A stretch of DNA of 14,023 bases, from positions 1 through 14,023 of the forward strand of contig CAMVHY010000006.1 of NCBI GenBank assembly GCA_947167415.1, written 5' to 3'. This document shows positions 9,001 through 14,023 of the stretch, piece after piece; position 1 is the first letter of the stretch, and each line of letters opens with the position of its first letter. Source of the DNA: an uncultured Clostridia bacterium (GTDB taxonomy: Bacteria > Bacillota > Clostridia > Lachnospirales > CAMVHY01). The position numbers and the translations under genes were made by a program. The notes under the pieces are model-generated. The model saw nothing but the letters and a program-made list of their open reading frames with translations, did not search any database and was not told where the DNA came from.

Positions 9001-9972
9001 AGGCTTTTTATGTTTAGTTTCGTTATTTGTTTTTCCCTGCACAGAAAAAGATTTTTCGTCGGATTTATGTTGTTGATTGTTCTTTTTGTTATCGTTAACT
9101 TTATCTTTTTTATTTTTTTCTTTTGTGTTATTGTCTTTTTCCGTTTTAGATTTATCTTTAGGTTCATTATTTTCCTGTTTTAGTTCTTCTTGTTTTTTTT
9201 GTTCTTCTTCCGCTTTGATTTTATCTTGGTCTTCCAGTTGCTTTAAAATCGTTTCAACCTCATTTTGATTTTTAATTTGCGCAGCCTCGAAAAAAATTTT
9301 ATTCATCTTGGATTTATATTCTTCATAAAGTTTTGACACTACAGAGCCATATATTTTGATCATGTTTTCATTAATCTCGTTTTTTATTTTATCGTTAAAC
9401 ATCAACTCATTCTTTTTCAACTCAGCTTCCATTTGCTCCAATAATTTTTTTGCATCATCGTGAATTTTTTCATACATTTTACTTTTACAAATCAATACTA
9501 AACATTTAAACCGTGGGGTAAAAACTTCTTCAACATTAATATGTTTTCGCAGTGACTCCAAATTACTATCTTTAATTTTATTTTCTTTAGGTACGGTGTG
9601 TTTTTCCTTATAATATTGACACATTTCTTTTAAGTATTGTTTATTTTCTTCGTCCATATTGAGCTTTTCTATTTGATCCATAACTTCTTTGGCACCATCA
9701 CCTCGAAAATATTGTTCGCCTACATTGTTTTGTAATTTTATTCCTAACTGACATAGGGTAGATACAAAATTGTTAAAGTTATTCCGATATAAATTACTTA
9801 CAGCACGATTATTTTTTTGAAACTCATCATAATGATTTATTGCTTTTTTTGTTTTGTTAAATATTTTATTTGTTACATCCATATATTCCCTTTCTAAGCC
9901 AACCAAATCTATGTTTTTATCTTCAATTTGGAACGATAAAACATCGTCTTTAACACTTTTATTTTTATTCAT
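6034..9972 (-). CDS. Large protein with OTU-like cysteine protease region
   Basis: This 1312-aa protein has no signal peptide and no clear membrane helix. The start is the ATG at 9972-9970, with GAGGTG at 9984-9979 and a consensus promoter behind it; an in-frame ATG 14 codons upstream has no ribosome binding site and lies at the predicted transcription start. Residues 1-245 are helical. Residues about 250-345 are a K/E/N-rich low-complexity linker. Residues about 485-745 resemble an OTU fold: NNDCFIWALLSHI with candidate nucleophile Cys498, YVRAALAIKIA at 571-581, GQGNMVGQAVADLTNRPFLLIY at 623-644, and SGHFYAIGRN with candidate His738. OTU enzymes are cysteine proteases that usually remove ubiquitin, and in bacteria they are mostly effectors used on eukaryotic hosts. 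The usual Asp/Asn two residues after the His is not seen (Tyr740), so the third catalytic residue is unclear. The C-terminal 560 residues are charged and helical, with another K/E-rich stretch near 1143-1165. The OTU assignment is motif-based; another papain-like fold is possible. Confidence 0.8.
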   Translation of the reverse strand: MNKNKSVKDDVLSFQIEDKNIDLVGLEREYMDVTNKIFNKTKKAINHYDEFQKNNRAVSNLYRNNFNNFVSTLCQLGIKLQNNVGEQYFRGDGAKEVMDQIEKLNMDEENKQYLKEMCQYYKEKHTVPKENKIKDSNLESLRKHINVEEVFTPRFKCLVLICKSKMYEKIHDDAKKLLEQMEAELKKNELMFNDKIKNEINENMIKIYGSVVSKLYEEYKSKMNKIFFEAAQIKNQNEVETILKQLEDQDKIKAEEEQKKQEELKQENNEPKDKSKTEKDNNTKEKNKKDKVNDNKKNNQQHKSDEKSFSVQGKTNNETKHKKPEIRLKQQKEIEEPNKIDKQRIREVAENSYFQSMLYTDFLNYHKSSKTNTVKTADTYTAFRNLSLRFANLIKKFLGKEGLRSTECFPNQEIDGFLIKYVQDDQFKQFKFRNKPVQSQNDSGRMVRKSYYEEIFENASQNSDKIVKKFMSDNFIFKSQEFKKTIGETGCDTTNNDCFIWALLSHIPSEELKDIKKFVNENRKCSVPVWSDNLEISENESGTVIRETKDLFSLAGGTESFIDDQTKTIAYVRAALAIKIAQNQADKLENKENWEEFLTLLGCGPEKDASENIINWAKRDVNGQGNMVGQAVADLTNRPFLLIYEGISSGYLLKTTTQVLDGDDTKTEFGLQLGAFNFQDIYSQYNNNSNMPSESFEKAKKALPNVNKSILSLINDENVISVKLYAGGNIQTGSTSGHFYAIGRNYTGEILTKQKNNDVFNRLKVEENFKSNSDKFIRNLNQLGFTEKNKNMPSLYFLANGNNIQGLEDIINFLRRLDPKNIKANFDKWFKNLLCSANGKIDENDENNFKNQIIKLFYSRDKNNKLYKDDNKVLDLCEVINNFSSYVPSQFHFKWFQIVYQLRENPISFYKNTVIGKLANIKLGNKNGMKYFGYLIGKFVEAVKDQKTYDAWEKKFIDGDYLENILTRKNDLENDFLSEVKDKKFIGYDNQNIVDNLLKFIRLFDPSDLYMLIGVVEKEKNCDALKPLYNLSPKTVSKFFTLFREFVAKGKNQNEIKNDKNGNDIKEQDNIKNAHINLIKLLGEINSQNTNDMLDEIISDSKSFEELRDSLKTIKSIVDQGNGAKNFLFNLDFESFKKVLDFFKQEQEKKGNKKEEEKKENNQQSFWDFIKDKNYERNDIQKIVSVSNSLDEIKNNLEELNNDELPMYLCKKYHEVENKKNIFWKLYIGIKSSISKIFSLFKNNGNQDVQDKQSLEYIASALNKDGDEGENARIMFYTMSKNMSDEDRCGLWRRVSKCMPNQEKPKSKNSEI

Positions 9973-9978
9973 AAATAT

Positions 9979-9984
9979 CACCTC
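9979..9984 (-). promoter_or_regulatory. Shine-Dalgarno GAGGTG deciding the start of the OTU-like gene
   Basis: GAGGTG on the minus strand is 6 bases before the ATG at 9972. It supports the 1312-aa product over the 14-residue longer reading that starts at 10014. Confidence 0.85.
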
Positions 9985-10019
9985 AATAAATTTATAACAA
10001 TTACATCTGCACATATTTA

Positions 10020-10049
10020 ATTATAAAACCAAAAAATATAATTTGTCAA
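10020..10049 (-). promoter_or_regulatory. Consensus promoter of the OTU-like gene
   Basis: On the minus strand TTGACA (10049-10044), an 18-base spacer, and TATAAT (10025-10020) match both boxes perfectly. Transcription would begin near 10013, giving a leader of about 41 bases. It lies only 40 bases from the IS end at 10089 but outside the element. Confidence 0.8.
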
Positions 10050-10083
10050 GTTTTTATTTTTTTTAATCAAAATATCATTTTTG

Positions 10084-10099
10084 AATTAGGTAGCGTTCA
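10084..10099 (+). repeat. Left terminal inverted repeat of the IS
   Basis: AATTAGGTAGCGTTCA is the exact reverse complement of 10878-10893. The true IS end is probably the GG at 10089, the first five bases being target DNA that happens to be symmetrical. Confidence 0.85.
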
Positions 10100-10888
10100 T
10101 ATAAAATAAAAATAGATTGAACAAAAAGGAAAGTGATAAGATAGAGATATGAAACTGACAAAAATACAATATAAAAAGCTAGAGGGATTAATGCCGATAG
10201 CGAGGAAACCGGCGAAGATATCAAACTACAAATTCATGTGTGCAATGCTTTACATAATAGAGAATGGTTGCAAATGGAGGGCATTACCAAAAAAATATGG
10301 AAACTGGCACACAATTTATATGAGATTTAGTAGATGGTCGAAGAACGGTACGATTGCAAAAATTTTAGAAGCTATGAAAAAGCAAAAATTGCTTAATGAA
10401 GAGGATTATATATTCTTTATTGATAGTACGAGCATAAAGGTGAGTCCAGATGCAAACAAGAATAAAAAGAATCAGAAACAAAGCATTGGACGTTCAAAAG
10501 GTGGCCTGACAACTAAGTTACACTTATGTTGTACATCTTCATGTCCAGTGGTTTTTCGCTTGTCTCCTGGCAATTCTCACGATGCTCCCGAAGGAAGAAA
10601 ATTGATTGAATCCATATATTCCAAAAATAATAATTATCTCGTGATGGACAGAGCTTACGAAGATGATAAAACTTTAGCTTTAGCTAAAAATCACGGCTTT
10701 AAGACAGTTGTTCCACCTAAAAAAAAATCGTAAGTTGCCTTGGAGTTATGATCGACACCTTTATAAACATCGCAATATCATCGAACGATATTTCCTGAGA
10801 TTAAAACGTTTTAGAAAAGTTTTTACTTGTTGTGATAAGCTTGATTATATTTTTATTTCTACCATTTGCTTTGTATGTGAACGCTACC
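10089..10888 (+). mobile_element. Complete IS5-family (IS427-like) insertion sequence, about 800 bp
   Basis: The element runs from GGTAGCGTTCA at the left to TGAACGCTACC at the right, a perfect terminal inverted repeat of at least 11 bp, and 16 bp if the symmetrical flanks AATTA/TAATT are included. It is flanked by TA on both sides (10087-10088 and 10889-10890), the 2-bp duplication common in this group; the flanks imply an original TTAA target. It holds one transposase in two frames. The length and the DUF4096-like N-terminus plus DDE domain fit the IS427 group of IS5. It sits between the OTU-like gene and the terminator of the phosphate transporter and breaks no gene. Confidence 0.92.
10149..10733 (+). 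CDS. IS transposase, first frame (N-terminal and most of DDE domain)
   Basis: This frame encodes 194 residues. It starts with the helical DNA-binding part (LEGLMPIARKPAKIS, then GCKWRALPKKYGNWHTIYMRF). It continues into the DDE catalytic domain, with the first aspartate at D92 (FFIDSTSIKVSP) and the second at D167 (YLVMDRAYEDD). It stops at 10731-10733 just after a run of nine A (10719-10727). The catalytic glutamate is missing from this frame and lies in the next one. A product joined across the A run would be about 246 residues, the normal transposase size. The start lacks a strong ribosome binding site; a weak AAGGA is about 17 bases upstream. Confidence 0.85.
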   Translation: MKLTKIQYKKLEGLMPIARKPAKISNYKFMCAMLYIIENGCKWRALPKKYGNWHTIYMRFSRWSKNGTIAKILEAMKKQKLLNEEDYIFFIDSTSIKVSPDANKNKKNQKQSIGRSKGGLTTKLHLCCTSSCPVVFRLSPGNSHDAPEGRKLIESIYSKNNNYLVMDRAYEDDKTLALAKNHGFKTVVPPKKKS

Positions 10889-11001
10889 TAATTTTAATGT
10901 CAAATAAAAAAATGTCCGCACAAAATTTTATTTTGTCGCGGATTTTTTATCTGTTAGATTTTAAATTAATTTTGACCTTTGTTCGTTTTTTTATACTTTA
11001 A
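10708..11001 (+). CDS. IS transposase, second frame (catalytic Glu end)
   Basis: The useful part starts at the A run, where loss of one A from the message, or a +1 ribosomal shift, joins VVPPKK to NRKLPWSYDRHLYKHRNIIERYFLRLKRF. That restores the family signature Y-2-R-3-E-6-K (Y205, R208, E212, K219 in the joined protein), which completes the DDE triad. The frame has no stop inside the IS and runs about 36 codons past the right inverted repeat to 11001, through the transporter's terminator. The nominal TTG start at 10708 is not thought to be used alone. This could be programmed slippage or a plain inactivating frameshift. Confidence 0.75.
   Translation: MFHLKKNRKLPWSYDRHLYKHRNIIERYFLRLKRFRKVFTCCDKLDYIFISTICFVCERYLILMSNKKMSAQNFILSRIFYLLDFKLILTFVRFFIL
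10878..10893 (-). repeat. Right terminal inverted repeat of the IS
   Basis: TGAACGCTACCTAATT is the exact reverse complement of 10084-10099. The element proper ends at 10888, followed by TA. Confidence 0.85.
10906..10948 (-). terminator. Intrinsic terminator of the phosphate transporter (probably bidirectional)
   Basis: On the minus strand TCCGCGACAAAAT (10942-10930) pairs with ATTTTGTGCGGA (10926-10915), one base bulged, followed by CA and then seven T (10912-10906). It lies 18 bases past the transporter stop codon at 10966. Read on the plus strand the same stem is followed by TTTTTT at 10943-10948, so it can also stop transcripts leaving the IS. Confidence 0.85.
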
Positions 11002-12633
11002 AACCACACGCGAAATATTTAAAGCATGGTCAGCAATTCTTTCCAAATTATTAATCGCGTCAAAAAATGCAACACTCAACTTTGGCTCATAATTTCCTTT
11101 CGATAATCTGCTTATAGTTTTATTTCTTAAATTTTTTTCAAGTGCATCGACTTTTTGTTCTAATAAAACCGTTTTTTGCGCCGTCAATTTATCGTTTTCT
11201 TCCAAAGCTTTTATACTCGAATCATAACATTCAAGCGTCAAATCAAATAATTCTTGCAACTCATTTTTTTCTTTTGCTAAAAAATTTAATTCCTCGCCTT
11301 TTAAATATTCAGCCACTTCGGCAAGATTTTCACAATGATCTCCGACACGTTCAATATCATTTACCGTGTGAAATAATTTTGTCATAAATTTATTTTCTTT
11401 TCGCGCCATATTAATATTACATATTTTAACCAGATATTTTATAATTGCGTGACTCAAAATATCTATTTGTTTTTCGCGTTCTAAAATTTCTTTGATCAAA
11501 TTTTCTTTTGGCTCAGACAAAATTTTTATACACAGCTTTAAATTTTTTTCGGCCATGTAACCCATTCGAATTATTTCTTTGACACAACTCTGAACAGCAA
11601 AATTCGGGTTATTCAAAATCCTGACATCCAAACGCGCAATACTATCTCCGTCTTCATCTTTTATATTTTTTACTAAAAACTCAGCGATTTTTATTATCCA
11701 ATCACTAAACGGATAAAGTAAAAACGTCGTCGAGAGATTAAACACGCTGTGAATAATGCTTATCTGTGTCGCATCGATAAAATTATTTCCTAAATCCGGT
11801 CTTATAAAAACAAAATATATAATCGCGACAAAACTAAAAATTAAACTGCCGATTAAATTAAAAATCAAATGCAAATATGCCGTCGCTTTCGCATTTTTTG
11901 ATGTTCCAATACTCGAAAATAAAGTTGTCACACATGTTCCTATATTTTGTCCCATTATTATATAAACCGCACTATTCCATGGAATTAAATTTAAAAGTGC
12001 CAACGATTGCAAAATTCCTACCGACGCGGCACTGCTATGTAAAATCGCTGTGACTATTATTCCTGTTAACATTCCTAACAATGGATTTTTTCCCATATCG
12101 GCAAAAGCATTTTTTATATACGGTAAATCTTTTAACGGCACACATGCCTCAGTAATTTGATTCATGCCCATAAATAAAATTCCAAATCCGGTTATTATTA
12201 AACCTGTCTGCTTAAATTTTTCTTTTTTGCAAAATAAAAACATACCTGCGCCAATTCCAACTGATAACGGAGCTAAATTACTTGGACTAAAAATCCCTAG
12301 CCATTCAACACTCGAAATTAACCAACTTGTAACTGTCGTTCCAATATTTGCTCCCATAATTATTCCGACTGTTTGCGATAAATTCATTAATCCTGCATTT
12401 ACAAATCCGACTGTCATAACCGTTACTGCTGTACTACTATGAACTAATCCTGTCACAAGCGCTCCGACTATTACGCTCATAAATTTGCTTTGTGTTAAAG
12501 CTTCGAGTATTTTTTTCATTTTAGAGCCAGCTACTTTTTGTAAACCATCTGCCATAATTTGCATGCCATATAACAACAAACCTAAACCGCCAACAAAAAC
12601 AAATAATATTTTAAAATAATTAATATCACCCAT
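10966..12633 (-). CDS. Na/Pi cotransporter family protein with C-terminal PhoU domain
   Basis: This inner-membrane protein of 555 aa belongs to the Na+/phosphate cotransporter (NptA/YjbB-like) family, which moves phosphate coupled to sodium. The transmembrane part (about 1-330) holds two inverted Na/Pi repeats: GLVHSSTAVTVMTVGF at 62-77 followed by MGANIGTT at 93-100, and AILHSSAASVGILQSLA at 196-212 followed by MGQNIGTC at 227-234. The usual QSSS motif appears as HSST and HSSA. Residues about 340-550 are a PhoU-like helical domain with two metal-binding type motifs, NDIERVGDHCENLAE and NNLERIADHALNIS, which probably couples transport to phosphate status. The ATG at 12633 fits the conserved N-terminal start (GGLGLLLYGMQIMADGL) but has no clear Shine-Dalgarno site; the leader stem ends 10 bases before it. 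It converges on the IS. The direction of transport is not decidable from sequence. Confidence 0.93.
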   Translation of the reverse strand: MGDINYFKILFVFVGGLGLLLYGMQIMADGLQKVAGSKMKKILEALTQSKFMSVIVGALVTGLVHSSTAVTVMTVGFVNAGLMNLSQTVGIIMGANIGTTVTSWLISSVEWLGIFSPSNLAPLSVGIGAGMFLFCKKEKFKQTGLIITGFGILFMGMNQITEACVPLKDLPYIKNAFADMGKNPLLGMLTGIIVTAILHSSAASVGILQSLALLNLIPWNSAVYIIMGQNIGTCVTTLFSSIGTSKNAKATAYLHLIFNLIGSLIFSFVAIIYFVFIRPDLGNNFIDATQISIIHSVFNLSTTFLLYPFSDWIIKIAEFLVKNIKDEDGDSIARLDVRILNNPNFAVQSCVKEIIRMGYMAEKNLKLCIKILSEPKENLIKEILEREKQIDILSHAIIKYLVKICNINMARKENKFMTKLFHTVNDIERVGDHCENLAEVAEYLKGEELNFLAKEKNELQELFDLTLECYDSSIKALEENDKLTAQKTVLLEQKVDALEKNLRNKTISRLSKGNYEPKLSVAFFDAINNLERIADHALNISRVVLKYKKTNKGQN

Positions 12634-12642
12634 TAAAATTTA

Positions 12643-12731
12643 TTGCCGAAAACCCATAAAAAAATCACAAAATAAACTTTTATTCCCGTATTATTTTTGT
12701 GATTTTATAACTCTTGGATGTTTTTCGGCAA
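12643..12731 (-). promoter_or_regulatory. Structured leader of the phosphate transporter gene
   Basis: Read on the minus strand, TTGCCGAAAAAC (12731-12720) can pair with GTTTTCGGCAA (12653-12643), enclosing a second stem of about 15 bp (12706-12691 with 12675-12661) that runs into seven T (12664-12658). The inner stem looks like an intrinsic terminator placed in the 5' leader. The outer stem's 3' arm ends 10 bases before the start codon, where a ribosome would bind. This suggests attenuation or occlusion control. It matches no riboswitch class that I recognise. Confidence 0.5.
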
Positions 12732-12868
12732 CGTCCCCCTTATTTTATTTTTTTTGCTCATTGAAAACACGATTATTTCAACTGATATTTTTTTATATCT
12801 GATTTTTATTTCTGCTCTTAAAATATAGCTAAAATTTTGTTTTCGAGCTTTATTTTTTTGCGTGATTT

Positions 12869-12897
12869 ATTATATTCGATTTTTTTTAAATCAACAA
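12869..12897 (-). promoter_or_regulatory. Candidate promoter of the phosphate transporter gene
   Basis: On the minus strand TTGTTG (12897-12892), a 17-base spacer and a perfect TATAAT (12874-12869) would start transcription near 12862. That gives an unusually long leader of about 230 bases, which contains the paired elements at 12643-12731. Confidence 0.5.
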
Positions 12898-13051
12898 ATT
12901 GGGAACAACAACAATAAAAAAATTTCTTTAGCAATTGTTGGTGTTTGTTAGATTTATTTTGATTTGATAATTTACGTTTTACTTTTAGACTTTTGTTTTT
13001 TATCCAAACAAAAATGTATGTAAAAAAATATTTTTTATACTAAAATATACT

Positions 13052-13079
13052 TTGTATTAGATTTTGAAATCGATATACA
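13052..13079 (+). promoter_or_regulatory. Candidate promoter of the partial gene at 13110
   Basis: TTGTAT (13052-13057), a 16-base spacer and TATACA (13074-13079) give a moderate match about 30 bases before the ATG. Both boxes are imperfect. Confidence 0.4.
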
Positions 13080-13109
13080 AAAAAAATTTGATTCGAAGGT
13101 GTGATTTTT

Positions 13110-14023
13110 ATGATGGAATCTTCGGCATTAATAAGCGAAGGGAATTTTTTTTTATTGGAATTTGATTCTAGGTCGCTTAATGCATTTTTAACAAAATTTG
13201 CTCCGCAGTGTATAAATGCATGTTATGATGAAGAAAGTGCATGTGGTGTTTGTTGGCAAGTTTTTGAACAGAGGAAACGAGGTGGAAATTTTGAATCTTG
13301 TGATTTTTCAACAACTGTTGAAGGTTGTAGCTGGGTTAACACGGATGAAAACAATAAAAAATATGGTGTTTATGGTTTAAAAATTTATTTAACGACATCC
13401 GATAAAAGTGGTGTAGTATGGGAGAAATTTCAGCAAGAAATTGAAACCAAATTTGGAAATGAAGATGCAGCATGGAAAAAGTTTAAAAAGATAATTGCAG
13501 GTATAAAGGTGTACAGAGGTTCAGATTCAAAATTGATTTTGAGCGAGTTAAACAAAATAAATGAAATGTCGCCAGAATTAAAAAAAGAAATTGAAACTCA
13601 TCTAAAACAGTGGAATGAGTTGGTCAGAAAAGAATGGCAGCCAAAAACCGAAGCAGAGTTGCAAAAAAACTGTGTTTGTTTGGAAATAAAAAGAGACACA
13701 AAGGGAGAAATATATTTTCAGTGTCAAAAATATAACAATAATCAGCTTCAAAAAGATGAGAGTGATAAATGGAAAATATATTTCAAACAGGAATACAAAT
13801 GTAAAAATCCAGTTCACGTAATATATTTCGAAGAAAAATCTCGTGTTTTATTATTTTTCATGTATATTTATGAATTAATTTTTGGTAGGTCAGAACAAAA
13901 TAATGACAAAGATCAGTTTAAAGTTAAAATCGGACAAAATTCGATTGAAAACAAACAAATTAATAAAGAAGAATCAGACTTGAGTTCAGTTTCGTTGATT
14001 TCAAGTGATACTAGATATTGTCA
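13110..14023 (+). CDS. Unrecognised cysteine-rich protein, N-terminal 304 codons (runs off window)
   Basis: The frame from the ATG at 13110 is open to the last base, giving 304 codons plus two bases of a longer gene. GAAGGTG about 8 bases upstream is a good ribosome binding site; a second ATG follows at once (13113). The product begins MMESSALISEGNFFLLEFDS with no signal peptide. Cysteines cluster near residues 34-80 (QCINACYDEESACGVCW, then FESCDF and EGCSW), and more lie near 200-250 (NCVCLE, QCQ, YKCK). Their spacing matches no zinc-binding pattern that I can name. A short hydrophobic stretch, VLLFFMYIYELIF, lies near 248-260. The end visible here is polar and serine/glutamate rich. Like the genes at 472 and 6034 it appears to be a single-gene unit without family resemblance visible by eye; grouping it with them is inference. 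Confidence 0.75.
   Translation, partial: MMESSALISEGNFFLLEFDSRSLNAFLTKFAPQCINACYDEESACGVCWQVFEQRKRGGNFESCDFSTTVEGCSWVNTDENNKKYGVYGLKIYLTTSDKSGVVWEKFQQEIETKFGNEDAAWKKFKKIIAGIKVYRGSDSKLILSELNKINEMSPELKKEIETHLKQWNELVRKEWQPKTEAELQKNCVCLEIKRDTKGEIYFQCQKYNNNQLQKDESDKWKIYFKQEYKCKNPVHVIYFEEKSRVLLFFMYIYELIFGRSEQNNDKDQFKVKIGQNSIENKQINKEESDLSSVSLISSDTRYC

Larger units (their letters stand above)
12634..13109. other. Intergenic region between divergent genes
   Basis: This 476-base AT-rich stretch separates the divergent phosphate transporter and the partial gene at 13110. It holds the transporter's structured leader (12643-12731), a candidate transporter promoter (12869-12897), a candidate promoter for the rightward gene (13052-13079), and an imperfect hairpin at 12904-12945 (12-bp arms AACAACAACAAT and ATTGTTGGTGTT, one mismatch, 18-base loop) without a T tail. 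I see no tRNA and no further ORF. Confidence 0.7.

Noticed and set aside
8908..9268. Two hydrophobic plus-strand ORFs opposite the OTU-like gene
   Set aside because: They are the antisense of the K/E/N-rich linker; Phe/Leu/Ser-rich shadows are expected there.
9973..10014. A 14-residue longer start for the OTU-like gene (MCRCNCYK...)
   Set aside because: It has no ribosome binding site and falls at the predicted transcription start, while the ATG at 9972 has GAGGTG at good spacing.
12904..12945. Hairpin as a terminator between the divergent genes
   Set aside because: The arms have a mismatch, the loop is 18 bases and no T run follows; divergent genes need no terminator here.
1..14023. CRISPR array, tRNA, rRNA or prophage genes
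   Set aside because: I saw no regularly spaced repeats, no cloverleaf-like segments, no rRNA-like sequence and no phage structural or integrase motifs. The only mobile genes are the IS transposases.

Overview
The window is strongly A+T-rich (about 30% G+C or less by eye), with purine-rich Shine-Dalgarno sites (GGAGG, AGGAGA, GAGGTG) and near-consensus sigma-70/sigma-A type promoters. It carries hydG, an [FeFe]-hydrogenase maturase gene, so the organism is most likely an anaerobe that handles H2. A very large protein with an OTU-like cysteine protease centre, next to other large proteins without recognisable families, suggests contact with a eukaryotic host, for example a symbiont of a protist or animal. 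The overall look is Firmicutes/Clostridia-like, but no rRNA is present and the taxon is not proven.

Layout, left to right. (1) 1-174: the 5' end of an IS5-family element on the minus strand, cut by the window edge. (2) 175-471: an AT-rich spacer with a near-perfect promoter for the next gene and a possible leftward promoter whose downstream gene would have been interrupted by the IS. (3) 472-3651: an unrecognised 1059-aa protein with a membrane segment pair near residues 752-815, ended by a clear intrinsic terminator. (4) 3707-5116: hydG, also followed by a terminator. (5) 5282-6010: tsaB (t6A tRNA modification). (6) 6034-9972, minus: a 1312-aa protein with an OTU-like catalytic region, convergent with tsaB and with its own consensus promoter. 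(7) 10089-10888: a full IS5-family (IS427-like) element of about 800 bp whose transposase is split over two frames at a run of nine A. (8) 10966-12633, minus: a Na/Pi cotransporter with a C-terminal PhoU domain and a long, structured leader. (9) 12634-13109: the intergenic space holding that leader and two candidate promoters. (10) 13110-14023: the first 304 codons of an unrecognised cysteine-rich protein that runs off the window.

How the genes work together: hydG, tsaB and the phosphate transporter are ordinary metabolic genes with no functional link to one another, and each looks like its own transcription unit. The three large or unrecognised genes (472, 6034 and 13110) are single-gene units with their own promoters. 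They look like lineage-specific, possibly host-directed proteins set among housekeeping genes. Two diverged copies of one IS, pointing outward, bracket 175-10088. That could be a remnant composite element, but the housekeeping genes inside make simple IS scatter equally likely.
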